Below, piece after piece: positions 1 to 9,456 of a stretch of DNA of 64,000 nucleotides. Location of the stretch: contig NW_026946359.1 of assembly GCF_035222275.1 (NCBI RefSeq), positions 2,852,001 through 2,916,000 of the forward strand. Reading direction: 5' to 3'. Every line of letters begins with the position of its first letter. Within the stretch, counting starts at the first letter, position 1. The position numbers were made by a program, and so were the translations under genes. The notes beneath the pieces were generated by a model that worked only from the letters and a program-made list of their open reading frames with translations, searched no databases and was not told the origin of the DNA. The DNA is from Podospora bellae-mahoneyi. Taxonomy: Eukaryota > Ascomycota > Sordariomycetes > Sordariales > Podosporaceae.

Positions 1-417
1 ACATACCGATTCCTACAAAACAACAACAACAACAACAACAACATTGTCAGTCAAACTTGCATCACCCTCAAAAATCATCAGCAACTCACCACAGATAACA
101 TAAACCTCTGCCGCAAAAGCATACGCATACCACCCAGCCAACTCCTTCTGGCTCGTCGGCCTCGTGTCCTCCCCCGGGTACCTCGGCGGCCGGTAACTGT
201 GCGCAAACAGGCTGCTCATGCTGCTCCGCCTGCTGTTGTCAACACTCATCAGATACTCCTCCCCAGAATGATCGCTTGACCTCTCGTCGTCGGCCTCGAA
301 GGAAGATGAATGCGATCGAAAAGACTTTTTGGACGCGTAGGATAACCGGGAGAAGAGGCGTGGTGCTGGTGGTGGACGCAGCAGCTGATGATGATCTGGG
401 TTGTTACGGGGAGCCAT
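1..417 (-). CDS. atg22: Atg22-like vacuolar amino-acid exporter, 5' part
   Basis: This is the first exon and the start of the second exon of a fungal Atg22 homologue, a vacuolar-membrane major-facilitator protein that exports amino acids released by autophagic breakdown. The ATG at 417-415 opens a Ser-rich, presumably cytosolic N-terminus. It leads into the family's conserved block [20 protein letters not shown] and then the first membrane helix, ending at VYVICG. A GT-AG intron follows (89 to 13), and exon 2 resumes at 12 in the matching phase to read GIGM. The exon boundary after VYVICG agrees with what I recall of Sordariomycete Atg22 genes. An upstream ATG at 537 is in frame, but the start at 417 gives the usual MAPRN-type N-terminus. 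The rest of the gene, with most of its membrane helices, lies outside the window. Confidence 0.85.
20..43. repeat. (CAA)n microsatellite inside the atg22 intron
   Basis: About eight CAA units lie within the first intron of atg22, read as a TTG/GTT run just upstream of the 3' splice site on the coding strand. The run may serve as part of the pyrimidine-rich tract. Confidence 0.9.
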
Positions 418-2537
418 CGCTTCCCTAAAACGGCCACAAATCCACTTAAACGGGCAGCGGCGGCGGGCCTTTCGGCAGGCAACGACGCACCTACCAACGG
501 TTGGTTTTGGTTGTGTTGGCGGGAGGGGTGCGGTCACCTGTCACCCGATCAAAAGCTACAACCACAGCCTGTTCCTGGTCGTGTCACCCAGGGGCTGCTA
601 GGTTGTTTGAAATGATAGTTTGATCGGATTTTTGAGTGTGGGATAGGTCAAAAGAGATGGGTCTTTTGTTTTGTCCGACTGTTGGGCTCTGGATAATAAT
701 CTACCGACCGTTACAACCACAGGGCAGTTGGGCGTTCGTTGGCCTGCGGCCCCTCCAAGTCAACCGTCTGCAATGGTACCCCAGCCGCAAACGGGAAGTA
801 AAGCTTCAGGATCGATATTTCGGAAATGAATGAACAAAGGTAAACAACAAACAAGTAGATGAACGAGCCGCTGCTGGATCAGAGATTACATCCTTCAGAG
901 GCATGGCTGGCTGTTCGATATCTTTGCATATCCTTGGGGTGGTTCGTGCTGCTGTCGAGAGAAGAGAAGCAACCAAGATCACCCACCGTGGGCAAGCCTC
1001 AAAGACTACCAACTCTAGTTTATATATCCTGCAGTCCCTCCCCTACCATTCCAACGGGGACTTACCACCATCTCCATGGTCCCCGGGTGAATGGGGTTTG
1101 GGTTTCTGGTTTTCCACCTTGCTTGTACGTACATATAACTACCCACACCAGCACACTACACTATGCACATCCGGGGAGCATAAGCGGATGGGCAGTGATG
1201 ATCCCCCCGAACCGCCCCCATGGACCCCCTCCCTTTTCACCACCGCCCAACCGAACTGGCACGCACACACACCTTGGGATGGATAGGTAACTTGATTTGA
1301 GCAATCTTGGTCTCCATTACCGGCGTTGCATCGGGTTGGTATAGCTCGTACGATGTATACCCTCCTACCTTCACAATCGAAAGGATTCGACCACCTACTT
1401 CTGTACGGAGTGTTTAGACAGAGCTATCCCCAGGTTGAGTTGCAGATGCGAGGTGCTGATCCCATGCTGGGTGGCCACCCTTGATGGGCTGAAAATTCAC
1501 AGCTTGTTGGGGTGAGACATGTTTCTTCACAAGCGGCCGTCTTCTTCTATGGTGTAGAGTGGAGTTCGGGATAGTGTTGGAGTGTGAATAAGGGTCCCTT
1601 TCAAGCTTGCTAGTCGCCAAGCCCGATGGGCATAGCGGGCATGACTCCATGAGGGGTAATGACGATGTGTTCCCGGATCCGATGCGACGGTCTTTGACTA
1701 CACTATGCTTTTGACAAAACGGCGGTTAGGTATTCCCGGTTCTTGAAGAAGGACCACTTCACCACATGATCGCAGTTGTCCAGGGACCTTCAACCAGGAG
1801 AATAAATCCTCAAGGTGGTGACACGGCATGTGTGTGCAACTGCCGGAGGTGTAGTACCGCGGTTTGCTTTCCTGGCTCCGATCTCGACATATACTGGTTT
1901 TGTTTCCCTTAACACCATGAACCTGGAAGTTATATCGGATGGTGTATGTATGCATTCTTGCGCGTGTTGTGTGAGTGGGACCTGCAAAATGCAGGTTCAA
2001 CTCCCACATCAGGCAGCACATGGTTCCTGGGTTGGGTTACAAAGTCAAACCAGTACCCCGTAGGCGATGGCCAAAAAGCAAGGCACGAAGCGCCCCAAAG
2101 CAGCCAAGAAAGGAGATTTAATATCAGAATAGCTCACCTGCTCACACCGGTCAAGGTGTGTGTGTGTGGGTTTCATTACTTACGAGGAATCTCTTTTCTT
2201 GGTGAAGCTCCTCGTGATCAGTTTGATGGTGAGGTGATGTGCGGTTCTTGCGGTGGTTGGAATCAGGACAAACAAGCAAAGCACACAAAAAAGAGCTAGA
2301 GATATTGCCAAAAGCTTGCCATTATAGTATACCTTGCGTCCCAACTCATATCCACCTCATTATCATAACTCATCTCTTTGATGTAAACCACCCCCCCCCC
2401 CCATCCCCACCTCCTTCAAATAAAGCCGAAATTGCAAAACGTCCAACAAGTCGTGAACAAAATGTGGTATCAGTGCAGATTGACAGTAGAAAGCAAGAGA
2501 AAGAAAAATTCCAGACAAACACTCCCACACCCTCTGT
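418..2537. other. Intergenic region, no gene recognised
   Basis: The open frames here are short, overlap on both strands and match no family I know. The stretch holds the 5' region of atg22 and the 3' flank of the DUF3602 gene. A short inverted repeat (GTGGG...CCCAC around 1976-2008) and a C-run near 2391-2402 are the only visible structures. Confidence 0.5.
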
Positions 2538-3227
2538 CTATTTCTTGAACACTCCCAAAATCTTCCTCTTCAGTCTGTCCGCCAAACCGACAGGGTTCGT
2601 CTCCCCGTCCACCACCTTCTTGGCGTGCTCCTTGGAGGCATCCTTGTACTCGTTACCAGCACCGCCGCGGCCAGTGTGGTAGTCCGTGTCCTGGGATGGA
2701 CGAATGGCAGCCTCGGGAACCAAGTCCTTGTCGGCACGGACGGTCTGCTTCTTGCCAGTGTCGGCGATGTTGGCAGCGCCTTTGGAAATTCTCAAGTTAG
2801 CCCTTTTGTTCTGTTCGGGCCATCTTGTGTGTGGAGAAAGAAAGCCTTATCGTCCTGCCGAGCCTTGGCGTAGGCCCCGTGGGGGAGGCAGCAGGGGTGC
2901 TGGGTCGAGGTCGATAAGGCTAGCATGACACCACCTCGACCACCATCATCATCATCACCAGAGTGTTGTTTTGCCCCTTTGTTTGATTGTAGGGGGAGGA
3001 GACAAGTGGACAGCGATGTTGATGGCGTGGGTCATGGGCTATATCCTAGATGATGTATGGGACAAAAGAGGCCGAAGCTTACCTCCACGACCAGTGCTGA
3101 AAGCTCCATCGCCATGGCTGCCCTCGGCGCCAACACGGACGACCTCTCCGTCGACGTACTTGGTGTCATCGGGGTTGATGTTGCCGGCGCCACCGCGGCC
3201 GTGAGAAACTTCAGGAGGAGCGGCCAT
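2538..3227 (-). CDS. DUF3602 (Par32-like) small protein with GRGGAGN repeats
   Basis: Two exons, 3227-3083 and 2779-2538, joined across a 303-nt GT-AG intron, encode about 128 residues. The phase fits exactly: GGA G plus GC completes a GRGGAANI motif across the junction. The protein carries three copies of the DUF3602 signature: GRGGAGNI at residues 10-17, GRGGAANI near 46-53 and GRGGAGN at 85-91. The C-terminus is a basic tail ending LKRKILGVFKK. Yeast Par32, a TORC1-responsive protein that influences ammonium transporters, has such repeats, but a role here is inference only. There is no signal peptide or membrane helix, so it is probably cytosolic. The single long intron is unusual beside the 50-70-nt introns of neighbouring genes. 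The acceptor was chosen from motif continuity. Other acceptors cannot be excluded. Confidence 0.8.
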
Positions 3228-4627
3228 TTTTTGTTAGGTGTAGTCGTTGACTCGCGGTATGTGGAACGACGAATATGTGCGGTAACCAGGTGGTGAGCTG
3301 ATGTGTTTTTGGTGACAGCAACAAAAGCTGAAAAAAAAAGGGAGAAAGGGAGGGTCGCAAGGGCGAGGAGATGGGATATGCGCCTTATAATGCACCCCAG
3401 CTGCACACGCACACACACACCACTCAGGTTGCTTTCGTCTCGAGGCGAACACCAAGGTAAGGTAAGTAGGCGGGTAGGGAGACCTAACGCAATAAGGGAC
3501 GCCGAGCACAGGCGCTGCAGGACACTCGAACTCGATCAGGATTGGGCAGATTTGGAAAAAGGCAGCGCAAAAATCATATCATAAGATGGCTGGTTACTGG
3601 CACCTTGGTTGTACCAACTGGCGGATAGAAATGATACGGATCATCACCTTTGGAGAGAGGGAGAGATAACACCATTGAAAAGCCAAGATCTGGAACGAAG
3701 ACAGGACGGGAGCATCCCGGCTAGTTCCTGGAATGGCGAGCTAGGGCAGAAGGGGAAGTATCGACCCCCACATGCTGATTTTGTGTAAGTCGTGATCATC
3801 TTTGTTAGGACTGCGAGCGGAAATGTCTGTATAAAATGACCAGTACTTCTTAGATATTGGTTGAAGAGCACAGGTCTCAGGAATAAGCTGTTATACAAAC
3901 AGCGAGAGCCGCAATATAATACAATGTAATTGAACGCTTGAAGTTGGAGCAACAGTAAACGCACACCAAAAACATGTGCTCCTGCTTGGTAGAGAAGAAT
4001 CGGCCCTAGCCTGATCAGGCATGCGCCACAAACAGTGGGGAGCCACAGCTTCACCCACAGGCTGACCACTCACAACTGCTGCCTCCCAACGACACACCTA
4101 ACCACATTACGTACCGGGTTCAGCCAAAGGCGCAGCTTTCCACGCACCCATTTCCGACAGAAGAAGCTCAAAGATATGGAGATCTTCCTTCTGCATGGTT
4201 GTATCGCGCTGCATGTCAAAGTGCGGGAATGCGCCTTGTCGTGATTTAAGCTCGGCAAGGTGGAGACAGCATCTCTAAGCATGAAAAGATTCACTGTGGC
4301 AACATTCAGTTTGATGTCTACAATATGAGAGGTTATGTTTCTTTATATACCTATATGTTCCTTATCTCATTCTACCAACCCAACTCGCTATCCAGCTTCC
4401 CAAACCTCCAGCCACGGGGTATTTCCCTTCTCCAAGAACGCCCCAGGCAATGACGTACCCAAATGGTTCCAAAGATAAGATAAGAGCTTCCCATCTCAAA
4501 TATTTATGCTGATTGGTGGGCGGGGTTTTTCACATCCCCCCCCTTGTTCCTCGACTTACACTTAGACGCTCGTCGCACGGACCACATCAACTTCACATGC
4601 CACCATCACCACTTCACCTCTCATCAG
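3228..4627. other. Intergenic region, no gene recognised
   Basis: This holds the promoter of the minus-strand DUF3602 gene (a short CA-rich run lies near 3408-3420) and the 3' flank of the RBR ligase gene. No open frame here resembles a known protein. Confidence 0.5.
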
Positions 4628-6896
4628 CTACTCTCCTCCCCCCTCTAAAATAACAACCTCCCTCTCCCTCTCCTCCATCTCCCTCAAAATCCTCGCCCTC
4701 TCCTCCCAAACCAACCTCCCCCACTCTGCCTCCATAACCTGCCTCCGTCTCAGCTCCCTAGCCTCTTGTCCTAATTCCTGCTCAAGTTTTTCCTTCTTCC
4801 TCATTAATTCCCTCTCCTTTTCCCCCTTTTCCACAATTTGCTCCAGTTTTAACATCCCCATCTCTCTGTTTTGTGTTGATCTCACTTTTTGGTTTAGGGT
4901 GATGTATCCAGTCTGGAGTTTCGTCTCCTCTGGTGATTTCCCTGCGTCTGGGATAGAGTCAGAGGGGAATTCCCCTACTTTGAGAGAAAACTCCCTTTCG
5001 ACGCCTTCGTGTTTCTTTTGAAGGGAGGCAACACCTGCAATGTGGGAGTTTTGCATGCGGGCGAGGGCGGTGGATTGGTTTAGATTCAAGCTGCGACGGC
5101 GAAGGGCATGGGACTTGACGAGCTGGGATGTTTCGCGGGAGTGAGACGTGATTAAAATGTCAGATTGGTGGTCCGTTATCGAGGTCATGATAAAGGTGAG
5201 AAGTGAGGAGTGCTCGGATATTTGGGTCAGTCTCGCGAGTGTTGATTCATCAGCTGGGGTGGTGGTGGGTTGTGAAGCTTGGCTGCTGCTGGCAGGTTCG
5301 CTCTGTTGTTGCTGTTGTTTCTCATGCCGGCGCGCGGCGGCTTTTGATTTCATCACGTCTACCTGTCTGTCTGTGCAGAAGCAAGTCTTCCACCTGGCGC
5401 CGCAGACGTAGCAGAACTGGCCGCCGCAGGGGCAGGTCATGTGTCTACATCCGGACACGTGCTCTACGACGCGTTTGCAGCGGTGGCATTTTTGCCAGCC
5501 GGACTCTTGGATGAAGGCTTTGGTGCGGAGGTAGTCTGGGTCTTGGGGGCAGTATTCGGTTTTTTTGTGGGCTTTTTGGTGGCAGGTGGGACACATTTTG
5601 TGGCCTTTGGTGCACTTGAGGTAGGGGGTGGTGGTGGTGCCTGTTTGGGGGGTGATGATGGTGGTTTTGTCGTGCCATCGGCCGCAGTTGGGGATAGGGC
5701 AGTAGATTCTGTCGGTGGTTGCGTATTCGGTAGATTTTTCGTTGTAGAGTTTTCGGGTTGATCGTGAGGTGTACTTTGTGATGGTGCGGCAGGGGATGGG
5801 GTTGAGGCAGCATTTTGGGGGGAATTGGGCTTCGGTTTGGAGGCCGGTGAGGACGAGCTGCTCGAAGCAGGGTTTGCAGTAGGTGTGGTTGCATATGGCG
5901 GCTTTTACCGAGTCGGCTCTTTTAGTGGGTTCGAGACAGGCGGTGCATTCTCTGGGTAAGAAAGTTAGTCGAGAGGAGGGAGGTTGGGTGGGAAGGGTAG
6001 GTATGGGGCGTACATCTCTTCTCTGGATTCCTTGGTGCCGTCTGAGGGACGGTTGAGGGTTTTGAATGTGAGCCTGGTAAAAGCACTGGGCGATCCTGGA
6101 GTTTCGTGGTTCTTATTCTTTTCGCCGGTCTGAGATATATACCGCTCCAAGTGGCGATGAGAGAATACCCTGCGACGCCAGGCCCGGGATGGCTTGAGTT
6201 TTGGTCGTTCTGGCTCGGTTTGAGCCTCGCTTGGTAGTGATTGATCCTCCACGCGAGAAGCAGGCGAAACGACCACCGCCGTTGTCAAACTCTCCGCGGG
6301 TAGTTCATTTTCTTCTGTCATTTGTTGATTTTCTGTTGCCTGTTCCTCTTCCTCCTGTCTCGCCGTGTCTTGGGCCACACGCTGGGCCAATGCCACAGCC
6401 GCCTCTTTCTCTGAACGGGCTCGTTCAAAGACTGCGTCTATCGATGATCGTACAACCGTGCGGATGGTATCTGGTATACCTTTGAGCGCGGGTGGGTACG
6501 AGGAAAGGGTTTCTGGCACGGGGTAATCGACGAGGAAGTGTTCGCCGTCATTCAATTCTTCGTTTTCAAGCTGCGGTGGTGGTAACCACGTTGTGGGTGA
6601 GTTCTGAGGAAGGCTGACAGCAAGATTTGCCTGTTTTCCTTTTTCTTTGCCTTGAGCGTTCGGGGTCCCGTCTGGTGGATCTATGCGTAGCGGATCGTCT
6701 ACTGGCGCGGTCTCGACATAAATAGGCCGATTCGGTCCCCTTGTCATATTTCCAACTGCAGCGAGAGCCAGGGCTTGCAAAGCTGCCCACAGAATGGCCT
6801 GCAGAAGTGGCAGGGTGTCTTTGTCGAAAACACCGGCCTGTAGAAGTTCTGGCACTGGGTCGTTCTCGGGGATTTCCCAGATCGAGGCGATAGGGC
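4628..6896 (-). CDS. RBR-type (RING-IBR-RING) E3 ubiquitin ligase
   Basis: The recognisable coding part is 6896-6014 joined to 5951-4628 across a 62-nt intron (6013-5952), roughly 735 residues. A disordered region with Glu-rich stretches leads into RING1 (from about 5949, starting ECTACLEPTKRAD). The IBR follows (YCPIPNCGRW through CTKGHKMCPTC, about 5710-5580), then RING2 (5488-5375). RING2 contains the expected catalytic cysteine in VSGCRHMTCPCGG (codon at 5449-5447). RBR ligases accept ubiquitin on this cysteine before passing it to substrate. The C-terminal 100 residues are a charged coiled coil rich in Glu, Arg and Lys. The first exon is unresolved: no ATG occurs at the start of this frame, and a good acceptor (TTGCCAG) ends at 6897, so a small 5' exon should lie upstream, within about 6900-7300. 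Substrate unknown. Confidence 0.82.
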
Positions 6897-7640
6897 CTGG
6901 CAAAAGGACCAGAAATAGAAAGGAAGTAAGAGGATATTTTCAAACAGAGATTAGGAGTTTGACTTTGATATTTCTTTACTGCTCGTTTTTTGAGCCACCA
7001 CGAAGTGGCTTCAAGTTTTTGAGGTAAGCCACAAAGTTAAGTCTCGGGTTTTGAGAACTTTATATGCTTTGTAAAGTGAGCAACGATGAGGAATCCACGA
7101 CATCTTTAGAAGCGTGGTACTCCAATGTCAGGTTATCTCGATATATAGAGAAACTAGCTGTAACCGCAGCATGCATCCCTCGAAGCGGGTTTCCAGGCGA
7201 CCTTTCGAGGCGAGTCTCGTCTTCTGTGGAAAGTGATCATCCATTGGTCCAGTTTGAGCCAATATGGTCACACTCTTTGCAGTAGGCATACCGGGAGGCT
7301 GTGTGTTTACTTGTTTGGACTTGGTCTCGTTGATCGGGGCGAAGCTACATCAAACCAATGAGCTGGAATTTGTTTATACAGAGCAAGGTAGATTCTAGCT
7401 CGAGGCTCGCTCTATTTACTACAAGAAGCTAACCAGTTCAACGTGGCAGGTCTTGGCGATTGAGAGGTCTCTGAATGGAAATGCGGTAAGTTTGAGCTTT
7501 GAGCTCAGCCCTGGCGACCGAAGTCCCGATTATAGCTCGGTCTGCCTAGGCCGTGTGGGGCCGTCGATCCACTGCCGCTCCCGACAGAAACGCTCAATGG
7601 ACCGCCGAAGCGGCCGCTGGATTACCGAGGTTCCACTATA
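6897..7640. other. 5' region of the RBR gene, unresolved first exon
   Basis: An acceptor at 6898-6897 and a possible donor (GTAAAG) about 90 nt upstream suggest that a spliced 5' exon of the RBR gene lies here. Two short minus-strand frames starting with ATG (at 7289 and 7103) are candidates, but neither can be joined convincingly. The right edge abuts the inverted-repeat element. Confidence 0.4.
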
Positions 7641-7687
7641 ACCGAGGGTCTCTGCGAAAGCAAGACCTCTCTGCTACGGAGAGAGGG
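7641..7687 (+). repeat. Left terminal inverted repeat
   Basis: Begins ACCGAGGGTCTCTGCGAAAG and ends CTACGGAGAGAGGG. It pairs with the reverse complement of 8667-8714 with one substitution near the start and a small mismatched block in the middle. Confidence 0.9.
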
Positions 7688-8666
7688 CCACTTTTTCACT
7701 GGACAGTACATCTACCAAAACACACCAAAACTAAATCTATTTTTTCTCATTAAACCTATATATTAACTAATAACTAAATGTACCTACGATAGCTATAAAT
7801 TAACGTATAGAAATTAACACCGTAATAATTTAATTTAAATAACTTAAAAATATAATAAAATTATCCAATAAATTATATAGTGGTTAGGGGTGCAGCCACA
7901 AGCCTGAGGGTATGAGTAAGGAAGTGAGGCTCTTTGAGGATTCGGAAGTTCAGGGGTCATGTATAAAAGCGGTCTGCTTCGGACATTCTATTTTAGACAG
8001 GACATCGACTTTATTTTCTTCGTATTTTGTGCCTCGCGCATGTGCAGGCAATTCTGGCCCTCTGATCAGGCCAATCCGGTGCTTATTGTGTGGCCTGCGA
8101 GCCTATAGCGTCTTTTCTTTGTCCTACATGATGTGCGGCCTGCGAGCGAGTCACTGTCACACAGGTGTGTTCATTCAGAGACTTGTTGAGGTCATATTGG
8201 TAGTGTTGTAGTTGTTTTGTATGTTTTCTCACCATTTCATTATTCGTGTCACAGTGCCGACCAAGGACTAGGGTAGGTGTCTTGTTATTGCGCGAAGGAA
8301 AGGAAAAGAGGACCAAAGCTCTCTACGAAGCGGTATCTAAATACAGCCGAAGCGGCGCTGCTCCTTCCAAGCCTCACACCTTGTTCTCCTATGAGCCTCG
8401 CTTTGATGCCGTGACATTACTTTTGTATTAATTAATATCTGTATAGTAATTTTAATATTAGTACTGTTTATAAAATAGTTATGAAGAAAAAAATTAACTT
8501 GCGTAACTGAAAACAAATAAAAAATTTATTTATAATAGTAATGATTATTTTTAATAGAAAACCATTATTTTTTAAAGTTAATTAAGCTAGAAAAAAGCAT
8601 AGATATAGGATACATTAGATTTTTTAGCTATTGGGCTCGTATTATATTATCCAGTTAATAAAATAA

Positions 8667-8714
8667 CCCTCTCTCCGTAGCAGAAGTGAGCTTGCTTTCG
8701 CACAGACCCTCGGT
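8667..8714 (-). repeat. Right terminal inverted repeat
   Basis: The reverse complement reads ACCGAGGGTCTGTGCGAAAG and ends CTACGGAGAGAGGG, matching the left repeat. It ends 104 bp before the start codon of the SDHAF1 gene. Confidence 0.9.
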
Positions 8715-8818
8715 TAATTGTGCCATGGATTTTCGACGTCATCTCATTCTAGGTGCAGCATGTCAATAATCTCAAATCGCCCTGCATCATCCAATTGCGC
8801 TACACTCAACACCCCAAG

Positions 8819-9105
8819 ATGCGTCTCTCAGGTCTCCAAAAAGAAGTCCTCGGTCTTTATCGGCAGTGTCTTCGAGAATGCCGCAAGAAGCCGGAGGCCA
8901 CACGGAACCACTTTCAGACCTTTGCTCGGTAGGATGCTCACGCTTCACTACATGACTTCAATACTGACTTTGAAACAGCGAGGAGTTTGATAAAAGCATC
9001 AGTCTAGACAAAAGAGACTTCTCTGCAATTGAATTCCTACTGCGCAAGGGTCGTCGCCAGCTCGAAATGTATGCATCACCAGGGGTCAAAGACATCAGGA
9101 AATAA
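8819..9105 (+). CDS. SDH6: Succinate dehydrogenase assembly factor 1 (LYR-motif protein)
   Basis: Two exons, 8819-8928 and 8979-9105, are separated by a 50-nt GT-AG intron and encode 78 residues. The protein starts MRLSGLQKEVLGLYRQCLRE, with the LYR tripeptide at residues 13-15 and the downstream conserved Phe (HFQTFARE). It ends with the family's C-terminal stretch LLRKGRRQLEMYASPGVKDI. SDHAF1/Sdh6 works in the mitochondrial matrix, where LYR proteins bind the iron-sulfur transfer machinery and help mature the Fe-S subunit of complex II. The length compares well with yeast Sdh6 (about 79 residues) and is shorter than the human protein. The intron splits an Arg codon and the frame is exact. 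The right end of the inverted-repeat element sits 104 bp upstream, so the transposon has become part of, or truncated, this promoter. Confidence 0.9.
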
Positions 9106-9456
9106 TCGCCCTGAATGCTCATGGTGTTTCTCGAGCACCTATAAGGGATGAGCCAGTAGTGGCAGTAGTTACCACGAACAACAACAAAAACAGTTCCTGG
9201 CGCCTGCCTCTATGAGCCATCTCGAGTCCCCCTTCTCAGCTCGGTGTCGCAGTTTCCTCTCCTTTGCTTCCGGTTTCGTCCAATACAATGTTGTTTGAGG
9301 TCTGAGCCTCCTCTTCCATTTACCACCCATACTGTTCACACAAACGCGCCCAACAGCCATACCACCGGCACCTTGCCTGGTTTTTTTTGGAATCGAGTTT
9401 TTTTTCTTTCTTTTTTTTGGAATATATGGACGATGCCTGCATTCAACTTAACTTAG
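9106..9456. other. Intergenic / 5' leader with T-rich tracts
   Basis: Contains two long T-rich runs (about 9381-9420), which could be a promoter element or the pyrimidine tract of an intron feeding the next gene. A potential ATG at 9433 is in frame with the downstream large frame but is followed by an in-frame TAG at 9454. Confidence 0.45.

Larger units (their letters stand above)
7641..8714. mobile_element. Non-autonomous DNA transposon with 47-bp TIRs and TA target duplication
   Basis: The two ends are near-perfect inverted repeats, both starting ACCGAGGGTCT at the outer edge and ending CTACGGAGAGAGGG inside. A TA dinucleotide flanks each side (7639-7640 and 8715-8716). A TA duplication with TIRs of this length fits the Tc1/mariner superfamily (Fot1/pogo branch in fungi), which is known to duplicate TA. 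The interior (about 980 bp) has two very AT-rich arms (about 7735-7880 and 8420-8665) around a balanced core. No transposase-like frame is visible, so it is a non-autonomous or internally replaced copy. The TIRs differ by only a few positions, suggesting a fairly recent insertion, or selection on the ends. The AT-rich arms could reflect repeat-induced point mutation, but the uneven pattern argues that it is partly native. Confidence 0.85.

Noticed and set aside
1976-2008. GGTTCAACTCC resembles a tRNA B box and lies in a hairpin-like GTGGG...CCCAC context
   Set aside because: The T-stem does not pair properly, and no A box or acceptor stem is found upstream.
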